This document shows, one piece after another, positions 12,189 through 24,500 of a stretch of DNA of 64,000 bases; the stretch's first letter is position 1; the number at the start of each line of letters is the position of its first letter. This DNA comes from Nemania diffusa. Its lineage: Eukaryota > Ascomycota > Sordariomycetes > Xylariales > Xylariaceae. Both the position numbers and the translations under genes were made by a program. The stretch lies in contig JBBPUQ010000006.1 in assembly GCA_038501195.1 (NCBI GenBank), positions 1,178,001-1,242,000 of the forward strand, written 5' to 3'. A model generated the notes under the pieces. The model did no database searches. It saw only the letters and a list, made by a program, of their open reading frames with translations, and was not told where the DNA came from.

Positions 12189-14229
12189 CTACCCGCCCGC
12201 GCCCTGCTGCATCCGCCGGAACCTCTCCTCCGCAGCTCGCGCCCTGCGCTCACGATCCAGCTTCGCGCGCTGCTCAGCCGAGAGGCCCCTCGCCTCCTCC
12301 TCGCGCCTCTCCTGCGCAGACCGCGGCACGCCCGCATCCAGCACGCCGCGGACACCCTTCCCCGACTTCGCGTCGCCGGCCCTAGGCCCCTCGCGGCGCA
12401 GGCGGATCTCCTCAGCAGCGCGGCGCTCGCCCTCCTTCCGCTCGGCCTCGGCGCGCTCGCGGGCCTCGCGCTGCTCTGCGTCCGCGCGCCTCAGTGCGGC
12501 GGGCACGTGCGCGGCGTCCCAGTCCCAGGCCGCCTCGCCGAGCTCGTGGCGCGCGACGCGGAAGGCGTCGCGCGTCGCGCGGTCGCCGGCGAGGTCGAAG
12601 GGGGTCTTGCCCTCGTTGGTCTGCGGCGTCGGGTCTGCGCCGGCCTTGACGAGGAGGCCGGAGACGAGGGGCGCTGAGTTCTGGCTTGCGGCTAGGTGTA
12701 GGGGCGTGGGCGCGTGGTGGTTTTGCTGCGAGTCGGCGGGCCAGAAGCGGAAGTCGGGTTGCAGGTCGTTGCTCTTCAGGTAAGAGAGGAGGGCGGGGAG
12801 CTTTGAGCGTCGGATGAAGGCTTGGAGTTGTGACGTGTGTAGCTGTGCCGTCTCTTCTTCTTCCGTCAGTTTTGGGGCAGCTGGCTTCGCGGGCTTCGTG
12901 GGGACTGTCTTCGCTGAGGAGTCTTGTACGGGCTTGGTCGCTTGTGCAGGGTTGATCTCTCGAACCTTGAGTCGCGTGAGCTCGATGAAGGAGCGCATAA
13001 GTTCGTTTTGCGTAGCCCGCCGTGTGTTAAAAGGGAACCCCCGTATCCGTGGATCATTCGCCCGTAGAACTTGGTCTTCGTAAGGTCCAAAGAGTGTCCT
13101 CCGATTCGTTGAGCCTGTCGCGCGAATGAACAGCAGCTCGGAGGTGTCGAGTAGGCCCTTCCAGTCTTGTAAGAGGAGGCGCACCTCATCTGTTAGAGCT
13201 TGTTCGTTGTACCGACGAATACTGGAACCCGCAGAATGTGCATTTCCCTTGGCATTGTCGTTTGCCGACTGTGAGCCACCCTGTTTCCTTCTTGTAGTAT
13301 ACCGATGGAAAGTCTTATGTGCGAGGACGGTCGCCTCCCTATTCATGGGTCCAACTGAGCCATGCTTTGTATGCCGCGGCGCGAGCGACACCACCATGGC
13401 TGCGAAATGACCACCGCCAATCATGCATAGAAAGAAGTGCGGTCCTTTGTAAGCCTCCGGCGCGAGGGTTCCATCTGCCTTGGGTTTAGGTATTGATATT
13501 GGCTCCAGCTGCTTTTTCTTGATCAATTCAGCCACGTTAGATTCGTCTTTGAGTTCCTCGGGCGAAAATATTGTTCGGTATATGCCAAAGTAGTTGTTCG
13601 TCGGGAGTAATGGCGAACTGAACCACAGTAGAGGTGGTTTGCCACTACCTCTTTGCCTCCTCTTTACGAGGCCATCGTTTTCTTCGTCCGCGCCGGTATC
13701 GCCGTTGCTTACTCTTGCAGCTCTATCTGCTAAGGTAGCTTGCTTCTTGAGCAGGGCAGTCAAGGTGCTCTCCTTGCTGCCCCGGTCGTCCTCGTCATCG
13801 TCGGATTCAGAGGACTCGGAGCCCGAGAGACTCTCGTCTAGGTTACCCACCAACTTCTCGAATTCGGCTTCGGATACAGGTTTATTGCCTCGTAATTTCT
13901 GTTTCAGATTGTAGTGATGCCAGTCGGACTTTTGATGGCTTCGTTGGTCGGGGACGCTTGCGAAGGACAGGCTACAGAGTGAGCATGCCTGGGACCCAAG
14001 AAGATTTTCTTTCGATGCGTTCTGCGAAGCATCCGGCGATAGATCATTGATATCGAAGTCTTGCGACTCGGTGTCGCCATCAGCTTTGAGGGTCAGGGTT
14101 GAGAGGACTTCGTGGGGCAAATCGTAGACTGTCGTGGCGGGGTTAGAATTAAATAAATTAAGCTGTCGCAATACACGTACAGTAGAGAGGCCGTTTAAGG
14201 ATATCTTCGGTCGCCTTGTCCGTAGCCAT
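12189..14229 (-). CDS. vms1: Vms1/ANKZF1-type peptidyl-tRNA hydrolase
   Basis: Exons are 14229-14181 and 14128-12189, giving 662 residues. The 52-nt intron has GTACGT, a CTAAC branch site and CAG, in phase 1. It restores the start MATDKATEDILKRPLYFYDL, typical of the family. A C2H2-like zinc finger has C65, C68, H81 and H87. The VLRF1 release-factor-like domain spans about 180-410 and carries GGSQ near 300-303, matching the GxxQ motif whose Gln is needed to cleave peptidyl-tRNA. Ankyrin-type sequence (TPLHLAAS...GADPTPQTNEGKTPFDLA) covers about 488-530. A charged Ala/Arg/Glu C-terminal helix should contain the Cdc48/p97-binding VIM motif. Family role: Vms1 releases nascent chains from stalled 60S subunits during ribosome-associated quality control and acts at mitochondria. 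The neighbourhood also contains rqc2. The C-terminal third is unusually GC-rich. Confidence 0.93.
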
Positions 14230-15966
14230 GGCTACCTAGCGCTATTCTCCAACCTGAGATAAAAGTTGTTTAGTACTGCGTTGCTGAGGGCACTTTATTT
14301 TTTTGGTGCATAGAACGATCGGGCTTTTAAGAGGTATGACGAAAGAGTCACACCGTTTCTAGGACTAAAACTGCCCCACTTCGCTCCCCAGAGCAAAGCA
14401 GACGTTAAATGTACCTAGGTAGCACGCTACTACAACTGATAAAATGTAAAGGGGATAATAAAGTATAAAGTAGCATTGAAATAATATAGACCTACATTAG
14501 TTAAAGCATGTGTTAATATAAAAGCTCATAAGCAGTCAAAAAGCTTAAGACTTAAAATTTTAACTATGCCCGAGCGTCGTCTCAAGCTGAACTTTTTAGC
14601 TTCCTGTAAATCTAACTTTCTACCTACAGTCGACAATTTAGACACTTCAAACTTAGTTGAAGTGGTTATGCCTATGGTTATGCCTATGGTTATGCCTATA
14701 TAGGATCCCGCAGCTTCTGTTTGCACCAAAGCTGCCGTAGATACTTTCAACTTAGTCTCGCTGATAGCCCGGGTTTCCATCTCGTACTCTTCCTCCTAGA
14801 GCCAGAACAGTGCATATAGGTAAAGCGTCAAAACGTGCCGGATCAATTCTAAAGAAAACTTCCAACTACATAGCACTGAGGCCGAAGACGCTAGGTTCTG
14901 ACATAGGTGTCCTATTGGTAGGAAACTTGTACTAGTCGAAGTCGTAATATCTAGAGGAGTCGTGTTATTACATACTAAATGAACGGGTGAACAGTGTTTG
15001 TCATGAACCCATATATAAGGAGTTGCAGATAGTCAAGTTCCCAACTCGACAACATTCTACTTTTGTAGGTCTGTTCCGTGATAGTTTTTAGGTAAATACA
15101 TTGCTGTATGATGTTTTTCTTTGCCTTGGGTTTGCTATTATTACGAGGGAGGCCATCGTTGTGTTTATACAACGAGTAATTCTCGTTACTTCTAGTAAAT
15201 CAAAATATTGAGCATATGCTAAGAACACTATGTGGCATACTAGTATTCGTTATTTATGTATACGTAATCACAGATAGCATCTGTATACGTCGCTGATTAA
15301 TCATGCTGAAGCAATCCTGATTCCTGTTGCAAACCTGCCCCGATTCTGCATAGAACAAAGAGTTGTTGTGCGCTATCCCTGTGCTTTATCCTCTCTCGCT
15401 ACGTTATGTATAATCGAATTAGCAGGCTCGAGGTCTGATGGCTAGCAAAGGTGGCAAAGCCCATAAGAGCGGAATTCACTCTCAGATACAGTACTACAAA
15501 ATCTCGTTTCGTGCTATATGGGTCGTAGGCCTGGGCTTAGCAAAGCACAATCCAATTGTCTGGTCAACTCAAGAACTCACATGAAAGAAATCGTATGAGA
15601 ACAAAGACAATCAGCAGGTTCTCAGGACAACAGTCAAAGAAACGTGTTTACGCAAATGTCAAGCCGTAGTGAAAGAACTAGGGTGTAATGAATAAAGGGG
15701 ATCGTCTTGCCAACATCTTCTTGTTGATAATAGACAATAACATAGTGTAATGCGTCCCGTACATAACCCATGGATCTTTTCCCACCTAAGAAGAGCTCGA
15801 TCAGATCAATTTACTTCCCTAACGAATTCAGTAAGTTCATAAAATTAATCTCCTAGGAGAGGAGTTACCAGTTATCATCTTTCCTAGGGTTTTATCTATC
15901 TTTCTTCATTTCCTTACACAGAATTCTACTGCTGTTGAGTATAGTATACCGCCGTCTACGAACACA
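14230..15966. other. Divergent intergenic region, vms1 and Cys-rich gene
   Basis: Separates two divergently transcribed genes and should contain both promoters. It is AT-rich with no supportable ORF. It contains a 3 x 12-nt tandem repeat at 14664-14699. A pyrimidine-rich stretch just before 15967 may be leader of the plus-strand gene. Confidence 0.6.
14664..14699. repeat. Three perfect 12-nt tandem copies
   Basis: GGTTATGCCTAT occurs three times without change at 14664, 14676 and 14688, about 435 bases upstream of the vms1 start codon. Perfect identity suggests recent expansion or constraint. Confidence 0.95.
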
Positions 15967-17808
15967 ATGTGCGGGTGTCAGAGAACCACATACCTCTGCC
16001 AATGTCGGCACAAGGAACGGCAGATAGAGCGTTGTCTCATCTACCAGCTCCGAGAGGAGAGCACTTGCTGGGCCTCGTGTCTCCCCAAGTGCCGCACGCG
16101 TGTTCAACGATTCCGTCTCCAGCGCGTCTGCCGGGACTGCGAGAAGTATTTCTACGGTAAGTACGGTAAGCAACACTATCAGAAGTTCATCCAGTATTTC
16201 CTCGAGTACAAGGAGAGAATGGGCTGGGGCAAGACGGCCATTGACCCGCGCACCGTACCCCGGAGCGCGCTTCTCGATCGTCAGTCGGCCCCAGCCCAGA
16301 TGGGCACCCAGGCAGAGCAAGGGGCAGGGCGAGGTAGAGGACAACCTTTCCAAGTTAACCAGCCTATGCTTTCGGCGACTAGATCTCCGACTGACCGAAC
16401 CACGCAGCGCCATCCGGCAGCCCGAGCAGACAAGCAAGCAGCGGGTAGAAGCCATCTAAGTCCGCCCTACCCGCACGGCGCCACCCCAGGCCCCAACGAC
16501 GAAGCCATAGACATTTCCCCCTTCGCCCCAAAGGTAAGTCATAACAGCGCCTGGCCGGCGCCGCTGCGGCTCCCTAACAAGGACAAGCCCCTCCCCGTCG
16601 ACCCTCGCCTCTTCGTAGTCGGCTCGGACGAGGACGAAGACGAGGATAAGGAGCCCGAGTACGGCAACTACGACTACGGCGCCTACGACTCGGCCGACAA
16701 CGAAGAAGACGAAGCCGAAGCCGCAAACCCAGGCCCTAGCTCGCAGAAGCGCGCGCTCACCCCCTCGCCAAAAGCGCAGTACAACGCAGGCACCCTACCC
16801 GCAGGCCTCACCACGATCCCCGAACTCGCGCACCTCGCCGGCGGCCACCAGCTCCCCCACCGCCGCAGCCTCGTGCATCCCGCCCCGAAGAAGAGGAGCA
16901 AGAAGGCCAAGAAGGGCCCCGCGCCGGGGCGCAACGCGGACAGCGAGTCGGACGCGAGCATCGTGAAGAGGCTAAACAAGGCCGCGGGCGAGATAGCCAT
17001 CCCGAACTACGAGTACTTCGAGTACGACGGCAAGTTCGTGCCGCGCGTCATGACTCCCCCCCGCGGGCGCCGCCACCAGGCGCCTCCTACGTCCCCGCCG
17101 GCGCGCACGCCGTCCCCGGTGTCCTCGCGCGCGGCCGTGTTCGACCACGTCGACCGCGCCGGCTGGCGCCGCAGCACCGCCAGCGTCGCCGCAGCGACCT
17201 CCAAAAACGCGAACCGCGTCAGCGCCATCGACATCGCCATCGCCGCGCACGACGTCCCCGAGCTGCTGATCCCCGGGCCGCACGACCACTCCCACAACGA
17301 CAACAGCAGCAGCGGCGGCGGCAGCGGCGGCGGCGACAACAGCAGCGCCAAGGCAGAGACCTACTTCGTAGCAACGCGCCACGACGACAAGTCCCCGACC
17401 GGCGCCTCCGCGCGCGTCCGACGCTCCCCCTCGCACGAGGCCGTAGCAATGCCCCCCCCAGCGCGCCTCGACGGCGTGCTGATCCCGTGCTCGCCGGCCT
17501 GCGCGCACGGCGAGGGCGGGTCCGGCGGCGGCAGCGGTGGGCGGGGCGGCGCCTTCTTTAAAGAGCGCGGGCTGCCCTCGCAGGCGTATGTCCGCGAGGA
17601 GTGCCGATCTGCAACAGCGCAGGCGTCGCCCTTCCTCGTCTCCGTGAGCACGCCCAAGAGGCGGTACAGCTGCGCCGTGCAGTCGTGCTATTGCCGCGAC
17701 GGCGCGGACGGCGGCAAGGGGAAGGGGAAGGAGGTGGAGGTGGAGAAGTGCCCGTCGTGTCGTGAGCGGGATTCTATTGCCAAGGAGCTCAACATGACTT
17801 GGGTTTGA
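15967..17808 (+). CDS. Hypothetical Cys-rich protein, 613 aa
   Basis: Single exon, ATG at 15967 to TGA. I do not recognise a named family, but fungal proteins starting with short Cys/His clusters of this style are common in ascomycetes. The N-terminus has C2, C4, C11, C13, C23, C34, C38, C42, C55 and C58 (CxC, CxC, then CxxC), plausibly binding zinc. The C-terminus has a second cluster (YSCAVQSCYCRDG...KCPSCRERD). The middle, about 95-560, is low-complexity: acidic DEDEDEDKEPEY near 220, a basic KKRSKKAKKGPAPGR stretch near 310 that could be a nuclear signal, and Ser/Gly/Asn runs near 445. No membrane segment is seen. It lies between vms1 (divergent) and rqc2 (convergent, 390 bases away). Paired terminal Cys clusters suggest one metal-bound fold or two zinc modules; function unknown. 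Confidence 0.75.
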   Translation: MCGCQRTTYLCQCRHKERQIERCLIYQLREESTCWASCLPKCRTRVQRFRLQRVCRDCEKYFYGKYGKQHYQKFIQYFLEYKERMGWGKTAIDPRTVPRSALLDRQSAPAQMGTQAEQGAGRGRGQPFQVNQPMLSATRSPTDRTTQRHPAARADKQAAGRSHLSPPYPHGATPGPNDEAIDISPFAPKVSHNSAWPAPLRLPNKDKPLPVDPRLFVVGSDEDEDEDKEPEYGNYDYGAYDSADNEEDEAEAANPGPSSQKRALTPSPKAQYNAGTLPAGLTTIPELAHLAGGHQLPHRRSLVHPAPKKRSKKAKKGPAPGRNADSESDASIVKRLNKAAGEIAIPNYEYFEYDGKFVPRVMTPPRGRRHQAPPTSPPARTPSPVSSRAAVFDHVDRAGWRRSTASVAAATSKNANRVSAIDIAIAAHDVPELLIPGPHDHSHNDNSSSGGGSGGGDNSSAKAETYFVATRHDDKSPTGASARVRRSPSHEAVAMPPPARLDGVLIPCSPACAHGEGGSGGGSGGRGGAFFKERGLPSQAYVREECRSATAQASPFLVSVSTPKRRYSCAVQSCYCRDGADGGKGKGKEVEVEKCPSCRERDSIAKELNMTWV

Positions 17809-18198
17809 ATGGGTGAGTTGGTGGGTGAGTGAGAGGAAACGATAAATGTGTAAGTGATGTTGGGTGAGTATTTCCTATGTTCGGGGTAAGTTCGCTGTAC
17901 TAGAGCTTTTGTTTTGTTTCATTTCTTTCTGCTTTTCCTCTTAGGTGCTTAATATTATAGAACGGTAATCCCTTAGAATCTCACTCAGGTAACTGAATTT
18001 ACGTCTTGGGAGTATATATAGACAGCCACATTATGGCTGTGATTTTACAGGTATTAAGATACTTTAGACTGCAGAATACAAGCGTACGCTTCCTACCAGT
18101 TCCTAGATGCATTTGCCCTTCGTGTGAAATCTTGCTATGAGTAAACCCCTTAAATGCTGCATGGAATTGAATACGAACAAGTGTCCTAAAGAATAGAA
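17809..18198. other. Short convergent 3' intergenic region
   Basis: 390 bases between the stop codons of the Cys-rich gene (+) and rqc2 (-). It should hold both 3' UTRs, possibly overlapping. No other feature is visible. Confidence 0.7.
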
Positions 18199-21100
18199 TC
18201 ATTTCTTCTTCCCTCCTTTCCCACCTCCCTTCCCCTTTCCTTGCCCACCGCCTCCGCCACCACCTCCGCTGCCGCTAGCCCCTCCGCTCGACATGACCTT
18301 GAAGCTCTTCATAGGCACAGTATTGATGCTGTCCTCTGGTTTCATGCCCTTGATCAGCTCGACCTCGCGGGGCCACATGCGCTCTTTGTCCATGCTCTTC
18401 TCGTCAACAACGCCCTTCTTGTTCGAGGCTGCTTTCCACCCCTCTAGGATCTCCTTGACGGCCTTCCCTTTCTTCTGCGTCCCGGGCTGCAGTTTGACCT
18501 TGTATTTGCAGCGGCTGAGCGCGGCATACGGCGCACACATCGCCACAACCTCGAGAATCTCATCACCCGACAACGGGGTGCCGACGAGGGCGTCAAGCGG
18601 TGAGAGATTCGCCACCTCGTCTGGATCCAGGATCTCGATACCTTCGTCAAGCATGAGCTTGCGCACTTCTTCGTGCTCGGCTGTTTCACGCTGCTGTCGC
18701 TCGTGCTGGGCGCGGCGGCGTGCCCGTGCCGCTTCAAGAGCGGCTTCGCGCTCCGCTTTAGCTTTGGCTTCGGCTTCCGCTCGTTGCTTTCCAGCTGATG
18801 ATCCGATGAGAGCCTCTATAGCGATGCGATCTTCCTCGTCCTGGTCTTTATACTTAGCGGCGATTTTCTTCGCTTTGGCGCGCTGCCCTCGCTTTGGCTG
18901 TTGCTCCTTCTTTTTAGGTTGAGTAGATTGATCGCGAGGAGAAGAAGGATTTTCGTCCGCGTTGCCTGCTGGTATTGTATCGGCTTCCGTTACAACATCA
19001 TCTTCCATGGCTTGCTCATCATCTTCGTTATCTAGGTTTTTTTCGGGTGATTTAGAAGCTGGCAGCTCATCGGCAATAGCCAGCTGATCCATCTGCTCCG
19101 ACGGTTCTACCTCATCTATTGTGTCTAGACGCTCACTTTCCCCTGTGTTGCCCCCGGAGAATTGGAGAGGATTTTCCCTTGGCTTAGAATCTTCTTCTTC
19201 AGCAGCACTTTCTTCGGAATCGCTTTCCACGGGTACCTCCTGTTCTTGAGTAACCGTAGTATCAGTAGGTGCAGTACTAGTAGACGTAGCCGGTGCTTCC
19301 GATGGAGTTTCAGTCCGAATAGGGGTATCGTAAAGGCGATGCTTGACGTGTTTTGCCTTGCTCTCTTCGCTGACTTTGAACATCAAGGCAAAGCCCATAA
19401 CGAGCTGAGAGGCAGGTAAGAAATTTTTCTTCCCGCGAATCATAAAGGATCCCGCAGGCAGATATTCTCCCGCCGGTGCGGATTTCGATACTTGGTCAGT
19501 TTTGACCCACCAGGCGGACATGGAAGCCTTCGAATCCCATGCAGAAGAAGAACAGACCGCAAGAGAGCCGGCTTGCGATAGTGTCGAAGGGGGTATCGGA
19601 GCATCAGGCGTACTTGGATTGTTCTTGATAATGACGCTCGCAGCACCATGAAGGTCAGCATGGACGTAAATATCTCCCTTTTTTAGATATCGCCTATAGA
19701 GTAGCTCGTTTTGCTGTGCATCTTTCCCGCCAAGCACCAAGTAACCATCAGTGGACAAGAACCAAACAAACTTCTCAAACCACATCTGCCGGCGGATAGG
19801 TTGAAGAACTGGCTTCTCCTGTTTGAGCCCTTTCCTTAGCTCGGCTTCAATTTTCTGTCCTGCGCTTTTGAGGGCCATCTCAGATTGTTGCTTAGTTTTC
19901 TGCTCCTTAACTACCGCTACCTTCCTCTCTTCATAGTACTCTCGTGCGTTGCTGAACGGAGATATCCCTAGGTTTATATCCACAGCGAGTCGCCTATTCT
20001 GGTTCTTCATACTCGAAGTTACGCTTCCGCCAAGACCGCTATCCATATCGTCAGAGGAGTCCGTTTCGTATGCCTCATCCTCATCGTCGTCATCTTCTTC
20101 GGCTTCTCCAAGTAAAACTGTAATTGTATTCTCATGGAGCTTTAAGGGAAGCGAAATGATGGCCGCCACAGGATTGTTTAGTCGTCTCTCCCTATCGATC
20201 AAACTTCCAATATTTTCCCAGTCCATACCCTGGGCTATTAAACCATTCACGGCATCCATAGCCTCCTGAACTCTTTCAATGTTAGCTTCGATGGCATTTG
20301 CCTTGCGAACGTTGAGCGTCTGGACTGCTTTCAAGCCTTCGATCCGCTTTTCTTGGTCAGCCTTGGCAGCTTCTAATTTTCGTCTGGCAGCAGCCTCTCG
20401 CTCCGTCAAGCGAGACTCAAGCTTTTGTCCCTCGATAGAGGAAAAGAATTCGTCTACCGTTTTCCCGAAACTATCGAACTCGAGGACCGTGTAAGCCGGG
20501 TTCTCTGCTAACTGGCGAGGTAGGAAAGGGTGAAAATCTTCATAGAGTAAGCCTTTCCTCGGCTGTTCGTCTTGAGTAGACTCATCTGGTGGTTGTTCGG
20601 TTCCTGGACGCGTTTTTGCAAATATGTAACCCTTACATGTGTCTGAGCTAGTTATGGCATCTACAAGATTCCGGCCGCCTTCGAGTGACTGGAAGAGACG
20701 ATCCATTAATGCCTCGTCATCCAGAACAGCTGCTGGCTGAACTGTAGAGTCAAAGTCGGTGGCCTTCATTGCATGATCTAGCAATATGGGCGGTAACTCG
20801 TTTATCGTAATGGCAAGCCCTTTTCTCAAGTCATCTCCTGCCTTCTTCTTGATCTTTTTAGAACCCGTTGCCGACGCGGCATTCTTCGCGGTGATTGTCC
20901 GAAGAGCTTCTCGTAAGCGGTCCTTGGTCAATAGCGGAATGCCTCCATAGTTCTGCCTATTCTCTAAGGAGTAGGCTAGTCCTGGACGTTGTGGCTCCTG
21001 GCCTTCTCCTTCGGGCACATGGCGCAGTAAAGTCAAGATTTTAAGCTCGTTGTCAGTCAGGATAACGTTGCCACCGGCGAAAAACTCGAGGTATATCCGA

Positions 21101-21502
21101 TACAGCCCATCGCTAAACTGGAACTCTATTATTCTATCGGTTCCTATCTGCGAGACGGCGGTGAGCCGGCGGGTCTTTAGGACCTTGCGCAGCTTCTGCA
21201 CGAATATGGAGGGGGAGGCAGCGGTGGTTCGTGTGAATTCGGTAAGGTGGCATCGGAAACCAGAGTCTATGAGCAGTTGTTTCTTGTTGTCGGGCTTGGC
21301 GAACTTGAAGAGGAGTATCTTGGAAGACAAGTCGTAGATGTTGTACAGGCGCAAGGAAACGAGGCTTGCCGAAAGCTCATGGGCGATGACCTACAGCATA
21401 GAGCAGATGCCGCATATTAGTCTTAGCCTTGGTCCAACATTGTCCATTGCCTGGAGGGACGGTCCATACCTTGACATCAAGGGAAGAGAATCTTTGCTTC
21501 AT
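18199..21502 (-). CDS. rqc2: Rqc2/Tae2 (NEMF) ribosome quality control subunit
   Basis: Exons are 21502-21470 and 21390-18199, giving 1074 residues. The 79-nt intron (GTATGG...GTAG) is in phase 0 and splits off just the first 11 codons (MKQRFSSLDVK); the second exon begins VIAHELSASLVSLRLYNIYD. This is the usual NFACT-N start of the family. D9 and the D96-R97 pair align with residues needed for CAT tailing in yeast Rqc2 (D9, D98). Long coiled-coil segments lie near 340-400 and 500-545. An NFACT-R (DUF814) domain at about 547-670 contains KDAQQNELLYRRYL and DLHGAASVII. A long acidic linker and a basic helix follow, then an NFACT-C domain at about 920-1005. The tail is Gly/Lys-rich. Rqc2 binds 60S subunits with peptidyl-tRNA, recruits Ltn1 and adds Ala/Thr tails. 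The position near vms1 is striking. Confidence 0.95.
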
Positions 21503-24500
21503 GTTGGTTTCTCTGTCGTGTAGCTGGATCTTCCGTCTATGATGTTACCTCCTCAATGTCCAGAAAAATGCAGGTGTCTTTTGCCGACGGGGAGAACGAA
21601 CGTGGGGTTCTGAATGCTACTATCTAAGACTCTGTGAAGGTGGGATGTTGAATTGGCGGGGTAAAATGATTGGTCATAACTAAAACTAGACGGCTGACGT
21701 CATCAGACAAGAACCATCGATTCACCGGATGATTCATATACAGAATACACATAGTATCTACCTATATACCTACGTATTTATCTACTATCTTAATAGCCTA
21801 GTTAATAGTTTAAGTAAACCTAGATATGGAGAATTAATAGAGGCCTTTGCTGTGCTTTCTAGAAGTTTACATGTTCTTTTTTTGTGGAGGAACAATTGGA
21901 TATACTGTAATACCTAGGTTATAATCAGGCGGAAAATGTATAATATACCTAATCAATGATCATTGTAACCTGACATCTGCTCCGGATCTTATGGTTCCAT
22001 ACTTTATTCCATAAATTCACATTTGCCTTCTAGAAATAAGTTGGACTGAATGGTTTCACAAATAAAGGGACTTACATAATAATAGATGCGTTACCTTGAC
22101 CATCTGTCATGTGGTAATAACTACGGGCGCATCAAGGACATTGATAGATATTGGTCATCTTTCCGATAGTGCGAATTTAGCTCTAGTGTACATACACTTA
22201 CAGAGTGTGGTCTACTATTATAATGATTTCTTCTGGAATGTCAAATTATAGATGAGGTCACTCAACCCCTCCCTTTTCTTCCAATGAGCTATTAGACATC
22301 ATTGTTGATACATCTTAACAAGCTAACATTTTATAAGGTCACATGGGAACTATTAATATAATACACGAAACATAATTCTTAAAGTATTAAACTTACTGTC
22401 CGCTGGTCTTAGACAATTTTGATTCCTCGTAATTATAAAAATAGATATGAGGTTTCACAACCACCTTGGCCATGCTTAAAGTCTGCTTCATTCCCGAACT
22501 TTTGAGTTTGATCAATGCAAAGTGACACAGTCTTGCTTGTGGCTAGCGACCCAAACTAGTGGGATTTTGATAATAAAGTTACGGGGAAGATGTGGTCATT
22601 TCTTCTTTGATTTGGCAAATGATTTTGTCATACTTCGTTTTTGATATGTTTGCTACTATCTATTCCGAATCTTGGATACGAATGGTTGTTACGAGAATTT
22701 TCGCTGTGCCCAAGCAAGACAGCCTTTCAGTGACCTAATATTGAAGGCATACCGAATAAAATGAGGGCTCAAGTTTGACATTGATTATGTAACTGATTGT
22801 AGTTTTTCTGGTATAGTATCGCTTGTTTTATTAAAATCTTGCTTTTCTCTATTTGGTATTATATAATATGAAATGATATCCTCTGGTTAATAACCTGACC
22901 GACTTCATGTGGAATCTGGTACAGACTGATAACTCAAACAAAAGCCCCAACGAATATGAAACGTAACTCTGCTGTTCATCATAGGTAGTATAATTCTCAT
23001 ACTACTAGGATTCAATCGGAGAAGTGAATGCTCTCCCGGGTAGGTGGAGCCCATCGAGTTGTTCTCGATTAGACGCGTCTCGATACGACAATTGTCGACA
23101 CGCTTCAACGCATTGTCACTCATCAATAGTGAAATACCTACCTAGATTTCCACATGATTTCATGATCGTCACTGCTTGCTAAACCAAACCAAACTACCGA
23201 AAATAATGCCATCAACCATGGAAATTTGTACCCGACATGTGATCTCGCCGACGCTGCTAAATTGCAAGACGCGATTTCTCCGCACCGGGGCGCAGACGAT
23301 GGCGGGTCTCGGGATGGGAGTTGTCATAGCAACGCGCCGACCTGGGCGATCAGGGGCAAGCTTGGAGCTCCAATTGCAGGGATCATTTTCGTTCGAAGCG
23401 CGTTTGGTAAGAGCTAGGATAGGCCGAGACGATAGAGGTTGGCTAAACAACAGCTGAACATGACGAACAACCGAGGTCATATGGGGGTTGAATTGATCAA
23501 TCTATTAGTAGTTATGGGTAGCTGCTTATATAGATCGATCTATGCATAGGTACTTGGGCGTAGTGCAAAGGCTCTCTGGACAGTGCAAGGAGCGAGAAGG
23601 AGATTGCCCGGAATCCCACCCACATGGGCACAGTGTGTCGACTAGACGGCAGGATTCAGCTTACAACTATACATGTTGCACATCTGGGCTTGCATAAGTC
23701 GTAGTAGCACAGCATTTTTAGAGCCCAATGACAGCAAACCACGATGATATTCTGTACGCGTCCCCGAAATACCTAATGCAGACTCTAGCAGACCTATGCT
23801 TTTACACCATGACAAGCTGCATGGTGTCAGCGAGGGCCCAGAAATCCTGATGCTCTGCATCGATTCTGCGTCGATTCTGCATATTCCCCAGCCACCCCTA
23901 ATGCAGTCATGTAGAGATCAATGCAAAGAGGGTGGTTGGTAGTTTGTGATGGTTCCAAGGCTTCCAGCCACCATATACGGTACTATACTGTATCTGAAGG
24001 ATAGATCCGAACTGCTTCTTGTTTGACTCTCAAGTGTGCTCACATCTTGAAACAACCCTTGACCGCCATTGGAAGCGTGTCTATAACATCAATGGAAACG
24101 ATTATAACGATGCTAATTGACAAATCAGAGGCGTTTTCCACGCGCTAAAGCAGGTTTTTCTACGTGAATAAGACTTTATTTGGTATTTTATTACACTGAT
24201 CGACACCCGAGAGTTACATAGGTACCAACCTAGGTAGCACTGTGCATATGTATATGTATGTTTGGTAGCGTAGTGTAGGAGCTATGTACATACACTATTC
24301 GTATGTAAGTGCGGCCAACATCAGGAGAGGTTGGACCAGTAGCAGAGATGTGATAAAAGCTTCCAATCACAAACGACACAGTACATACTGACTGTGCTAC
24401 ACCTAATGTACATAGTTCATGTATCTTTTACTGCCTATTACGTTCTAGGGGTGGCCAAAAATCAAACCGGGCAGGCTTCCCCGACAACATAAACTGGGAA

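Noticed and set aside
16534..16540. Consensus GTAAGT donor inside the Cys-rich hypothetical gene
   Set aside because: The frame stays open across it and the nearest AG is only about ten bases on, so a spliced intron is unlikely.
23176..23457. Overlapping 60-100 codon frames on both strands in a GC-rich island
   Set aside because: No frame shows a recognisable domain, and neither strand is favoured. Possibly an old gene remnant but not supportable.
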